Shown here one piece after another: positions 1-11,000 of a stretch of 38,665 bases of DNA. Numbering within the stretch: the first letter of the stretch is position 1; every line of letters begins with the position of its first letter. This DNA is from a virus. The translations under genes were made by a program, and so were the position numbers. A model generated the notes under the pieces. That model had not been told where the DNA came from. It searched no databases and saw nothing but the letters and a program-made list of their open reading frames with translations. Location of the stretch: the IMG/VR virus record IMGVR_UViG_3300010155_000023, positions 1 to 38,665 of that record, one strand, 5' to 3'.

Positions 1-3000
1 CTGGTCACAAAACTGCCGAGACGCATTCCAACATCGGTTCCGGCCGTACTGGTCGGTCCAACAACACGCACCCCGTTCCCATTTGGTATTACACTCAAAA
101 TCAGGTCTACTACAACACGAACCTCGGTAGTGCCAAGTACCATTTTGAGCATGACATTCCTCTGGGCCTATAGCATCGTCATAGCCGTCTTCATTTGGTA
201 TCTCCATATCTGTGCAACTACCTTGAATACAACATGCTCCAGTAGTAAAACACTGCGTGTCAACACCAAGTCCGCCGTTATTTTCACATGTAGCATGTTC
301 ACAGAATGTATTATGACCATCAAAGTTGGCATTATAACCATTAAGGTCTCGACATGCAGCCAAGTCCACCGCATGTTGGCACTGAGTCCCCGCTGTATCG
401 TCGTAGGACGGACAGCATCTTCCTCCGCAAGTTATATACTTACATTCAGTGCCAGGTCCAAGATAGTTACCAGTAGAACCGCCGTCACACTCTGATAGAA
501 GCAGGTCCTCACAATTACCATTAACGCAACAAGCACCCGTACAGGAAGAGGGTGTTAACCCATCACATTCTTCTGTACCCGCGTTATCTGCACAACACAT
601 ACCAAGCGAGCCGAGAATGTCGGAACTCCCCCCCGCCCTGCCACATACAGTAGCAGCGGTGGGGAATGTAGTGGCGTATTCCTCAATGCCTGCACCACAA
701 TCCCGTTGACCATCCCTAACAGTAAACTCATAGCATTCACCATCAGTACAACAATGAATTCCCCGGTGACATGGGTTGTCTGAACAATCCGCCCCATCTA
801 GCCATTTATAGTAACGAGTACTACCATTAAAATGACAGTCTTCTTCAGCAATTTCTGAACATACATTCTCTAACCACGGTGCCACCCAGTTACCATCGCA
901 GTCAGACCCAACGTGATGTTTATAACAACAAACACCACCAGCATATGCTTGACCACAACTTAATTTGCTTTTAATCTCGTCGGGCACATCTTGTACCGTT
1001 TTATATCTTGGAGATAAAGGAACACCAAATTTTCCAGTTGTATCAAAATCTCCAAAAACACAATCATACCAACTATCTCTCATTTCCAACCCACCATGAC
1101 CACTCGTTCGTGAGCAACAAACGACTTGATCCAAATCACAGAAAGAGTTATATGTTGGGTCACTGGAGGGGCAACATTCTCCTCCTGGAGCATCGGGACA
1201 ACTAGAGTTTTCATACTGCTGGAATGATGGTTCAAAATGACCCATCATCATGTCACACATACCTTCAGTTGAAGATAAACAATATGTTTCTGTTCCATCT
1301 AATCCTTCATGCTGTGGGTCATTATCTACATAATCTAGAGCCTCTTCTGCACTATTAATCGAACTATTATTTTCTAAATCCTCTTTAACACTCCACCATT
1401 TAGAAACGCAACATCTACCATATTCAGCACAAGACGGGCAATGATATCCAACATATCCAGGATCATTATTGTGATATTTGAAAACAGAATCATCTATTGT
1501 ACAGTTGATGCAATGAGAATCACCAGAAGAATCACCGCAATAAGAACAAGATAAATCTTCACACTCTGCACCAAAGGGATATTGACTTTTGCCGGGCCAC
1601 GCTTTCCATTGAAGATAGGATGTATTGAAACTATTTTCTTGTGAATCTGTGGGATCTAATCTGGGATCTAATAGTAGACTGTTATTTTTAACAATACTAT
1701 CGCAGGTATCTTGGAAGTGAAAAGTTCCAGTACAATCAGTAATAGAAACGTTATCTGCGCATGTTCCATAATATTCATTACAACAAGCACCAGTGAATGA
1801 TATTTCATTACAATCAGTATTTCCACATAGTGAATTTTCTACAAATATTCCTTCTAATTGTGTACAATTAGTTCCAGTAGTTTCTTCACATGTGTACGTC
1901 GAATTATCAAAGTTAGGAATACAACATGCACCATATGCTTCACATCCACACAACATATCATCACAGGATGTTTCATGTCCCATAAAGAGACCACCAGAAT
2001 TAAGACAATTTGTCGGTGTTGCAATAGTACAAATATATTGATTTAACGAATTATCAAACACACAACACGCGCCCAACAAAGGCATATGTTCACAACAATC
2101 AATCTCACCACAAACGCCACCCTCTACCCAAGTCCCATCTAAAATTTCACACTGAAGTTCACTTATACATCCAAATGGAGTTCCGTCGTCCAGTGTTGGT
2201 ATTATGCAAATATATTCATCTTGAAGATCATCTGTTGCAACATTAACACAACAAGATCCGGTTTGTTGACACGGATCACAGCAGAAATCTTCACCAACAA
2301 CATCGCAATCAGCACAATTTGTCACATCTTCGGCTGTTCTTGCCGCCTCGGAGACGCCGGTGCAACAACCAGGACATTCAGACCCAGCACAACCGCCGCA
2401 GGATGGACATGCGTAAACATACTCATCATCTACATATACACTTCCAGTACAAACATCATCACAGCCCGAACCGGCCGTGCAAGTGGCGTTGCAGGGGGGA
2501 TAAATTAACTCTTGATCTATAACCCACGAAGGACATTGAACAGATGGATCATAGTCTTGCGTGTTATATGGCCCCGTACAAACATAATTACCGGGTGGGT
2601 TGCCGTCAAGGAACCAGCCTTTGGCCGCTGCATAACAACAAGCGCTGCAATCATCATTGGGATCTAAACACTTCCCGAGCGTACAATCAGAGCAGCAGTC
2701 ATAACCACTACACACGGCGTACAACGTGCAACACCAGAAATCATGATCTTCCGGTGCCGCCGGACATTGTTCATCACTTAATCCACTACAACTAGTATTT
2801 GGGTAGAATGTACCAGTACAATTATATCCCAGTGTATTCGAATCACAAGTGAAAAAATCACTCCCGTTGTCTGGTGTACAACATGCTCCGGAACTACAAG
2901 TATTATTTTGTGAGCAAGGAACAGGAGACCAAATATATGGGTATCCTGGGCTTTCATCGTTGGTGATATTGTCTATACAACTTGTCACCTCCGTCGAGCA

Positions 3001-4506
3001 AGCCGAACCCAGAATATTACCACATTGTGAACACTCGGTTCCTACTCCTAAGAAATTCCATGGAGAGATACATTTGTCTCCAGTTGTTTGATAACAGTCC
3101 CCACTATTGGCAGGACAACATGCACCCGTATCTTCAGGTTTATCTAAACACCAACCACAATCAGCACCAACATCATAAGAATACCACGTTCCACCAGAAG
3201 AATCACAATATCCTATTAATGTGTTTGTCTCACACCTATTACCAGAAAGGCAGCACACTCCATAAGAACTATTTGGTGGACATGGAATATAATCCCAGAA
3301 AATTCCTCCAAAATAATCACATTCTGTGTTTGACATATCTTGGTGACAATCTGGACCAATGCAACAAATTCCTATTATTAATTCAGAACAGGAAGAAGAG
3401 CATGGTGTCAATAAAGAAAAATTACCACCATAATTGATTGTGCAATCTTCACTAGTCATATACTCCAAACACTCTTGTGATCCAGATTCATTTATGTAGC
3501 AGCATGAACCAATTGAGTTTTCTATAATTGGACAATCGTCTTTATTGTAGTTTTTTGAAACTAAAGATGCTTTCCAATTAGAAGATGATAATGTTGGATC
3601 ATAAGTAAAATGAACAATATTTAAACCACATCCAAGAGAAGTGTCATTTTCAAATTTTATATCAGATGGTACGTCCCACAGATCATTGCCGTCAATGAAC
3701 GCAGTAAAAGAAAACCACCCTAGACTATTAAATTCTCCAGTAATACCCTGAATGCCTATTGGTGTTGCTATTTTAATAACAGAACCATCACGAATATCTA
3801 AAAGTATACCTTCTCCCTGAACACAAGGACCACCTAAACATGGACCACCTGTAATACCAACAAGTTCAGTTTCTTGGATTGGTCCAACAGAAAGTTTATT
3901 CAAAGAATATGGATTGAATACATTATTATATTCTAAATCAAGAGCACCAGTAATACCAGATTCGGGTATTATACTTATAGATGATGATATCACTTGATCC
4001 TGTAAAGCATCACTATTTGAAGAAGATGTTATAATTACCTTTTCGTCAGTTATTGCACCAAGAGTTACCCCAGAGAACGAATTTGACGAACTTTTAATAA
4101 TAATACTATTGTCCGTCGAAGTTACTGTTATATTTGCTCCGCCGGTTATTGATTTAAAAAAGAATGTAGTCCCAGAAGCACCTTGTAAATACTCATCAAA
4201 AATATTTCCACCAGTAAACCCAACAGGCACAGGCATCGTAATACCATATGCATCATATAGATTGTTTTCTAAATCTAATAAATTGTCAAGAGTAAATCCA
4301 ATATCATTTGATAATTTAATATGGAAAGAATCACTTGCAGTATATCCCTCTACTATATAATATCCTGTTGGTCCAGTTGGGCCGGTAAGACCAGAAGTAG
4401 ATCCATCAAAAGACCCGACTGGTCCCATTGGACCTGACGGACCAGTTGGACCTATCATTCCTTCTGTGTTATTTGGATATACTCGACTACTTCCAATATA
4501 AACCAT
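1..4506 (-). CDS. Giant collagen-like, Cys-rich repeat tail-fibre/adhesin protein (3' end outside window)
   Basis: An open frame starts at ATG 4506-4504 and reaches the left edge without a stop (at least 1502 codons). The N-terminus (MVYIGSSRVY) matches the short GSS-type start of the next two proteins. It is followed by G-P-T/S/M collagen-like triplets (residues about 20-50), and a beta-rich segment of about 280 residues with the paralogous motif FKSITGGANITV. From about residue 330 to the edge it is an almost uninterrupted array of Cys-rich units of the form G(A/S/V)CC-x-C-x-C-x(3)-GG-x-(F/W)-x-C-x-C, with more than twenty CC pairs. Collagen-like stalks with C-terminal recognition domains are common in phage fibres, so I infer a virion fibre or baseplate-decorating adhesin. 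The function of the Cys array is unknown; disulphide knots or metal binding are both possible. It is the last gene seen in the late operon, 20 bases after its neighbour. The missing C-terminus may carry the same Lcl_C-like domain as the two paralogues. Confidence 0.85.
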   Translation of the reverse strand, partial: MVYIGSSRVYPNNTEGMIGPTGPSGPMGPVGSFDGSTSGLTGPTGPTGYYIVEGYTASDSFHIKLSNDIGFTLDNLLDLENNLYDAYGITMPVPVGFTGGNIFDEYLQGASGTTFFFKSITGGANITVTSTDNSIIIKSSSNSFSGVTLGAITDEKVIITSSSNSDALQDQVISSSISIIPESGITGALDLEYNNVFNPYSLNKLSVGPIQETELVGITGGPCLGGPCVQGEGILLDIRDGSVIKIATPIGIQGITGEFNSLGWFSFTAFIDGNDLWDVPSDIKFENDTSLGCGLNIVHFTYDPTLSSSNWKASLVSKNYNKDDCPIIENSIGSCCYINESGSQECLEYMTSEDCTINYGGNFSLLTPCSSSCSELIIGICCIGPDCHQDMSNTECDYFGGIFWDYIPCPPNSSYGVCCLSGNRCETNTLIGYCDSSGGTWYSYDVGADCGWCLDKPEDTGACCPANSGDCYQTTGDKCISPWNFLGVGTECSQCGNILGSACSTEVTSCIDNITNDESPGYPYIWSPVPCSQNNTCSSGACCTPDNGSDFFTCDSNTLGYNCTGTFYPNTSCSGLSDEQCPAAPEDHDFWCCTLYAVCSGYDCCSDCTLGKCLDPNDDCSACCYAAAKGWFLDGNPPGNYVCTGPYNTQDYDPSVQCPSWVIDQELIYPPCNATCTAGSGCDDVCTGSVYVDDEYVYACPSCGGCAGSECPGCCTGVSEAARTAEDVTNCADCDVVGEDFCCDPCQQTGSCCVNVATDDLQDEYICIIPTLDDGTPFGCISELQCEILDGTWVEGGVCGEIDCCEHMPLLGACCVFDNSLNQYICTIATPTNCLNSGGLFMGHETSCDDMLCGCEAYGACCIPNFDNSTYTCEETTGTNCTQLEGIFVENSLCGNTDCNEISFTGACCNEYYGTCADNVSITDCTGTFHFQDTCDSIVKNNSLLLDPRLDPTDSQENSFNTSYLQWKAWPGKSQYPFGAECEDLSCSYCGDSSGDSHCINCTIDDSVFKYHNNDPGYVGYHCPSCAEYGRCCVSKWWSVKEDLENNSSINSAEEALDYVDNDPQHEGLDGTETYCLSSTEGMCDMMMGHFEPSFQQYENSSCPDAPGGECCPSSDPTYNSFCDLDQVVCCSRTSGHGGLEMRDSWYDCVFGDFDTTGKFGVPLSPRYKTVQDVPDEIKSKLSCGQAYAGGVCCYKHHVGSDCDGNWVAPWLENVCSEIAEEDCHFNGSTRYYKWLDGADCSDNPCHRGIHCCTDGECYEFTVRDGQRDCGAGIEEYATTFPTAATVCGRAGGSSDILGSLGMCCADNAGTEECDGLTPSSCTGACCVNGNCEDLLLSECDGGSTGNYLGPGTECKYITCGGRCCPSYDDTAGTQCQHAVDLAACRDLNGYNANFDGHNTFCEHATCENNGGLGVDTQCFTTGACCIQGSCTDMEIPNEDGYDDAIGPEECHAQNGTWHYRGSCCSRPDFECNTKWERGACCWTDQYGRNRCWNASRQFCDQ

Positions 4507-4526
4507 GAATAATTTCCCATACTATT

Positions 4527-7500
4527 TTAACTATTTAGACAACCTTTCATCCCATCATTAGGATGATTGTTGTTTTTCCAAGCCGGTTCTTTCGTGTATG
4601 ATTTTCGTGAGATTCCAACATCACCTGGATTATAATCATTCATCCAGGAGTCACTCTCAGAAGTATAAACTAAAACTCTTCTTATTAATCTAAGAGATGC
4701 TATTTCTTCATCTCTGAATGGTGTTACCACCATTCCTTCACATGTACTGTTTTCATCATAACCACAGAGATGGTGGTTGATAATAGGATTAATTCCATTA
4801 AATACTTGGCATGACATTCTGTGGGCATTTCCCGACTTTCTTATTATTTCGTCTTTATCAATGTTTGGATCATTGTCCGGCAAACCACTCAAAACTGTTT
4901 CCATGGTGTTAAAATAATTTTCATCCGGACCACCATTTCCATCATATCCAATAAAGTTATCCCAATTCCAATTGAAATTCTTTTTTGTTGGTCTAACATA
5001 TGTTCCATCAGATGGGTTGATATACCACCTGTCGGCACTGGTAGAGGACCAATATAATTCTTCTCTCACTGGTTTGTGATTATTTGCTGATAGATTATTA
5101 TTTAAATTGGTATTTTTAGTTGCCCAGTAAACATATCCTAATTCAGACATACTTGGGATATACCAATCTTCAAATCCACTAGAATATTCAAATTTATCAG
5201 AATCATTCATAATGCCACCATTGGTGTTTATATTTGATACTTGCCACAAACAACTATTGTTTGTGTTAATTTTCTTCCACATGTTCTCAAATTCAGTTTT
5301 AAACATTTCCGAAGAATTGTTTATATCAATTCGTGAAACAGATGAATCCCAATTGTTGTTTATGTTATGTTCCCACTTTTCATAATCTAAATTATCACCA
5401 AAGAACCATAAGTTATTTTCATAGGATGTATTGTCAAACATTCTTGTGTTTAATAAACCGTCATATTCTGTGGTTTCGATAATTCTTGTTTTACTTTTAC
5501 CATCAGAATTAACAGATCCATTTTGCATCATACCCCACCGCAATTGGTAGTTGGTTTCGCCGGAAAGATTATTTGGGTTTATAATATCTACGGGACTCAT
5601 CACGAGTGCCCATCTTCTATGAAGTTTATCTTGACCGTATATTTGATTTGCAAAATGCACATAATCTGAATTATCAAGATGTATTGGGTTGTTTCGGGAT
5701 CCTTCAGTCCACCCATATAAAGAAACCAAGGAAGGATATATTATTTCATCAAATTTATTAATATGCCATTTATTATGAGCGTTACAATATTTACTATATG
5801 GAATTTCTTTATAAAAATCTTGATAATAACTTTCACCAGGACTAATCAAATTTCCAGCAGGACATCCATATAGATTGGGGAAATATACATTATGTAAAAA
5901 TTGGTTATCTCCCTTGTCTGTTTTGCACGAAGAATCTGTGGGTGGATTAATGGAACATATATCAAACATATCCGAAAAGAGACCAGAAACATAATTGGAA
6001 TTTGTTAATGTGTACGAATAGACCATGTTTGGTGTTAAATGGTCCTCAAATGGGTTCCATCCTCTTTTTATATTTGTGTTTGGTTCTTTGTCTGTATATT
6101 TGGTTTTATATGAAAGATATGAATTATCCAATTCGGGTCCAGGAAGATCTGAATTAATATCAGAACTATCCCAATCCATTCCTGGAAGATAATTTATGGT
6201 GTTTCTTGTGTGTTTTTCTATTTGTTTTTTAATTTGTCCTTTTGCCAAAGGATAATTTGAGGTTTGTAGAACGTCACTATAATCACAGGGATTATCCAGT
6301 CCCATATAACCAATGAAATATCCACCAAGTTCTTCATAATATTGTCCAGGAACATACGATACACTATTATCATTCGGATCTGAATTCAAACAAGGATTAC
6401 ATGTTGGCACAGAAGAAGAAAATGGATTATCACTATATTTCCTCATTTCAAAACCTTCGTATTGCGAACAGGGGGAACCTAAGCACGTTGGGATTTCAGA
6501 ATTAAATATTCCCCCCATAGAAATACATTCAACTTCAGTCACACGAACGCAACTATATTCATCACCACTACTGTTTGGAATACAACATGCTCTTTTGTTT
6601 GTTTCTCCTGGGAAAGAACAACACTCAACACAGCCCACCGGTAATAAATTTATATCACAACATTGTGTACCAAACCCATAGAATACACCATCAGTTTGTG
6701 AGCATTCGAGAGGATTCATCTGCATACATCTAAAAATACCTTCAGGTGTGGAAGGACAGCCGTTTTCTGTACACGGTGGCACATCTGTATGACAACACGC
6801 CCCTCTATTTGTTCCTCCCATACAACAGAGAACATCATTACACACCATATCATACCACATACCACCTAACGCGGAACATGTATCTTCGTCGAATCCAAAG
6901 CACGAACCTTCTATACAACACGCTCCAGATTCAAACGAACACGGATCAGGACAACTAAAAGAACCACATGGTAAATCAATGAATGATCCATTCACCGAAA
7001 AACATTTATTCTCTGTTGTTGAAAAGCATTGGCCATATAAACAGCAACTTCCAACAGAAGAGCAATTTGGACCTTCTGGTCTATTTTCACATGAAACTTC
7101 ATTAAACGAACCACCCATAGAATTACAATATGCTTCTGTAGTATAATCCACACAAATACTATTAAGTTCATCTGTCTCATTATCACACAAGCAACATGAC
7201 CCAATAGTTGCGGAGAAGGACGAACCAAACGGATCTACAATTGGTTCTGTCTTTTTAAAATAATAAACCGACTCAGAACCAGCAGATATGCCCAAATTTA
7301 TTCCAAATGTATTTCCAGTAGTATGAGAATAATGGGCAAACGGTATTGCTCTAAATCTTTCAGAAACGGTTAAGTCATTTTTTATTTCATGTGTATTGGT
7401 AGGAGGCACATTATGATTACTGATTATATTTCCAGTATTAGTACTCTCTACAAAATCTCCACCAAGATGGTATACATTTCCAAAAGTACTACCAGATTCA

Positions 7501-8006
7501 AGATAATCAAATCTTGTATATTTGTCTGTTCCATGTCCCGACAAACCAGAATAAATATAGACAAAATTACTACCAGTTGTCCCAATAGTTCCATACTCAG
7601 TGGTGACCCCACTAATATAAAGTGTGTTGTCAATTTCTTCTACAGTTATTCCACTTCCACCATATATTGATTTAAAATAAGCAGTCCTACCAGATATTGA
7701 TTGTAGAATATTTCCATATGTATTTCCCACTATTGCAGGAACTATATTCAATGAGCCAGGATCTACGGACTCCTCCTCGAAGAAATTCTCAAATGGTATA
7801 TCGATAGTTGTCCCATCACTAATATTAAACACAACATTGGGATATAATATAGTTGGTGATATTACATCAGAGATACCTACACCTCTAGAACCAGCGTTTC
7901 CGGTCGTTCCAGTAGATCCAGTGGGACCAGTTGGTCCAGTAGGGCCAGTGGGACCAGTTGGTCCTCTGGATCCAACTACGGGAATTCTGCTACTTCCAAT
8001 TATCAT
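4527..8006 (-). CDS. Collagen-like / Cys-rich / Lcl_C-domain (DUF1566-like) tail adhesin, 1159 aa
   Basis: Starts at ATG 8006 and overlaps the stop of the preceding gene by one base (TAATG), so translation is coupled. Visible modules are: N-terminal GSSR motif, collagen-like GPT triplets (about residues 13-45), a beta-rich region with YFKSIYGGSGITV, six Cys-rich units (about 265-520), a linker, and a C-terminal domain (about 760-1130) with WYIPSMSEL, YWSSTSADRWY and SLRLIRRVLVY. These resemble the W-(R/Y)-(L/V/I)-P-(S/T)-x-x-E-L ... WSST ... R-x-V-R pattern of the DUF1566/Lcl_C family, which in Legionella also sits after a collagen-like stalk and binds host surface glycans. I infer a receptor-binding or surface-adhesion fibre protein. 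The region before the domain is very rich in Asn. The paralogue upstream has the same architecture. Confidence 0.85.
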   Translation of the reverse strand: MIIGSSRIPVVGSRGPTGPTGPTGPTGPTGSTGTTGNAGSRGVGISDVISPTILYPNVVFNISDGTTIDIPFENFFEEESVDPGSLNIVPAIVGNTYGNILQSISGRTAYFKSIYGGSGITVEEIDNTLYISGVTTEYGTIGTTGSNFVYIYSGLSGHGTDKYTRFDYLESGSTFGNVYHLGGDFVESTNTGNIISNHNVPPTNTHEIKNDLTVSERFRAIPFAHYSHTTGNTFGINLGISAGSESVYYFKKTEPIVDPFGSSFSATIGSCCLCDNETDELNSICVDYTTEAYCNSMGGSFNEVSCENRPEGPNCSSVGSCCLYGQCFSTTENKCFSVNGSFIDLPCGSFSCPDPCSFESGACCIEGSCFGFDEDTCSALGGMWYDMVCNDVLCCMGGTNRGACCHTDVPPCTENGCPSTPEGIFRCMQMNPLECSQTDGVFYGFGTQCCDINLLPVGCVECCSFPGETNKRACCIPNSSGDEYSCVRVTEVECISMGGIFNSEIPTCLGSPCSQYEGFEMRKYSDNPFSSSVPTCNPCLNSDPNDNSVSYVPGQYYEELGGYFIGYMGLDNPCDYSDVLQTSNYPLAKGQIKKQIEKHTRNTINYLPGMDWDSSDINSDLPGPELDNSYLSYKTKYTDKEPNTNIKRGWNPFEDHLTPNMVYSYTLTNSNYVSGLFSDMFDICSINPPTDSSCKTDKGDNQFLHNVYFPNLYGCPAGNLISPGESYYQDFYKEIPYSKYCNAHNKWHINKFDEIIYPSLVSLYGWTEGSRNNPIHLDNSDYVHFANQIYGQDKLHRRWALVMSPVDIINPNNLSGETNYQLRWGMMQNGSVNSDGKSKTRIIETTEYDGLLNTRMFDNTSYENNLWFFGDNLDYEKWEHNINNNWDSSVSRIDINNSSEMFKTEFENMWKKINTNNSCLWQVSNINTNGGIMNDSDKFEYSSGFEDWYIPSMSELGYVYWATKNTNLNNNLSANNHKPVREELYWSSTSADRWYINPSDGTYVRPTKKNFNWNWDNFIGYDGNGGPDENYFNTMETVLSGLPDNDPNIDKDEIIRKSGNAHRMSCQVFNGINPIINHHLCGYDENSTCEGMVVTPFRDEEIASLRLIRRVLVYTSESDSWMNDYNPGDVGISRKSYTKEPAWKNNNHPNDGMKGCLNS

Positions 8007-11000
8007 TACTGGTTGATCCCTCTATCTTTATCTCTATATACCGGAGGAAGACGCCACAGTTTATCTCCATTGCTTTCTTTGTCGGTGTGGTATCTTTTAT
8101 CACAACGTATTAGACGTACTGGTCTTACTTGGGCTAATTCTTTTGTTCGATTTCTTTTAATAGACTTAAAATTATTTATAATTCCATTCGAATCAAAATT
8201 AACACACCACGCCATAGAACCTGCACTTAATCCAACATTAGAGTAGATACCATCCATTAAATCATGTGTGTCGTTACCAATTATTCCATAATATGATGTA
8301 TCAAATGCCCCAGTTGAGGACCACATAATTCCATCTAATGGAGATCCGCCCTCTTCTAGAAGTTTAATATTTAAATTAAATCCATATGGATTATAATCAT
8401 CTAATACGCAATTAGCAGCCATGAATGCTAATTCATCATGGCTAGGAACATACCATCCACTTATATTATTTGGGTTTGCTGTGTTTCCTTGAGATTCTGA
8501 AGTTATACCATCGTCTAGTAACCTAATTGCTCGCATGGCTGAGATATAATCACTCGTCAATCCTGGTCCATAATCAGAAGATGTGTATGCATTGGGGGAT
8601 GATGAAGTATAACCATGATATAAAATATTATCTGCGGATATCATTCTTATGGTATTATATAATCCCCAATTCCGATGCCAAAGACCATTTATAGATTGTA
8701 TAGGTCTTGTCATCAACTTATCATATGGATTATTTGATATTAATGTTGCTCTCTTTTGGCTAGTAAAAGAATTTGGAATTATATTATCTAGCGATGGAGC
8801 ACCAACAATTGAATTATACCAAAAGCCCTCTTTGTAGGTTAAATAATTTTTAGCATACCCATCATCGATTTCGTCATATATTCCGTAATTATTATATAGC
8901 GGTCCCCACGAGCAACCATTATTGCCCCAATAGAATTCATTTGTTGCACCCGGTGAATCTGAATAATTCACGATTTGTCTATCACCGGTTATTGCTATTG
9001 GTTCCATTGATACTATTAGTAGATATGAATCTTCTGATAGTAAGTTACCAACTTGACTTAGTGGTTGATCTGTGTTGAAACCATATCCATGATAGTCTAA
9101 TTTACTTCTGTAAATCCCAGAAGATAATCCAGAGGTAGATCCAGCAAGTAATAGATTTTGATAATCAGTATGGTTTCCACCAAATCCTGTATCACCCAAA
9201 CACAAAGAACTAGAGGGATCATACACACCTACCACAACACCACCGCCAAATAAATCACCTGTCTCTAATGGCACACCATCGACAAAATAATTACAATATT
9301 CTTTGTTTTTTGGTTCCTTTACACCACCAGTCGCCGGACAAGATATTCCCACACATTCAGTATTTGCTCCGGTAAAGAGACCACCAGTATTCATACAATC
9401 AGAAAAGGAATAATCATCGTAGCAGACACTCTCTATACAACAACCACCAGTACCACTAGAACAGGGAGTCGTAACATCTTTATACGATTTATTTTTATAA
9501 TAACCTTGACTACACGAATTTCCAATATTACTAAAGAAGTAATCTATTTTTTCACATTCATTTCGATCTAGATTTATACACTTTCCAGTTCCATTGCAAC
9601 ATATTCCAAATTTATCTTCTGCATAAAAACATTTTTGAGAATTTTCACATTCAACATCATCACCAAGATAAGTTGATGTTATATTTTCTAATAAATTGAA
9701 ATTTATACATTCATTGCAACTAATATCATCATAGCAATTATAATCTTCCCTTATACCATTTTTTCTTATGCAGCATCCACCTCTACCATGACATATGTTT
9801 CCAGTAGATCCGCTTATTCCACTATTACCAGTATATCCACATGTTGTTCCGGGCCCATAGAAATAACCATTACATGATCCTTCCGTAGAATGTATACATG
9901 TTCCTGTTCCTTCACAACAGGCTCCAGTTATCCCACCTGAATGATAGGAAGTCGCTTGTGCATTTTTACAAGAAAACAAAGAATCTTCATCGAAATCATT
10001 ATTTCTATAAAGAGGAACACCATACCAAGTGTCACCCTCCGAGAAGAAAGTGGTTATGTCTACTTTTCCACTAAAACATGGTTCGTCATTTAATGCCCAT
10101 TTTACATTTTCAGAAAAGTTAGTTTCTATAGATCCAGTTACGCCATTTGTAACTAACATGAATGTATTACAATATTGCTGCAATTCTTGTGGAGGACTGG
10201 GTATATCAAAATAACAATATGCAGAAGATGATGAATCAACCAATCCATAACTAGAGGAATTTATCAATCCATGTATATCAAAGAAAACGTTGTAATTAGT
10301 ATCAACACCAGAGGAAAAGAGTTCAACAGAAAGAGCAGTGAGTCCTTCTACGGTTCCATCTAATAAAGAAACATAATAACCTTCATCGGGTGTTATATCA
10401 CTAGTACTTCTTTCTTTATAAGAAAAATATTCTGCCAGATTTTTATTCACAGCAGTAAGGGGTGTTCTACTTTGATTATCGATTGGGTTATATTTACTTC
10501 GAGAAATACCTGTAAATTTTCCACCACTAATACCAACAATATTTCCTGTTTGGCCTCCACCCGTAACATTAACATAACCAAAATCACCAAATATCCCATC
10601 GGTAACAATTTGTATATCATCGTCGTTGTTTCTTATAGAAATGCCTTGCCCGGCTCCCAGTACTCGCAGAACCATTTTATGGTCTTCTGAAACAACAGTT
10701 TCCTTGAATGCCGTGGCTCCAAGGATGTCAGCATTATAAGTATTCCCACCAAAAAGAAAAACATTAGTATTTACAACATAAACACCCGTCATTGGGTTTT
10801 GAGTCGAGTAGTCGTATGTTATTCCATCTTCAGTTTGGAATTCAGTAACAAATAATTTTGTAGAATTGTCAAGAGTGATGCCCACAATCGAGTCACCTGT
10901 AACTCCTGTAGAACCAACACTAGAACCTATTAAACCTGCTGGTCCGGTAGGTCCAGTTGGTCCGGTTTCTCCAGTTGTTCCTTGTCCAAGTTTATAGTAA

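Noticed and set aside
1008-3437. Several open frames on the plus strand (80-151 codons) across the first 4.4 kb
   Set aside because: All are shadows of the long minus-strand Cys-rich frame: TGT codons read as ACA give Thr/His/Asn-rich peptides without RBS or family features.
7900-7970. Short tandem repeats considered as a CRISPR-like array
   Set aside because: They are the codons of the collagen-like Gly-Pro-Thr triplets; there are no spacers.
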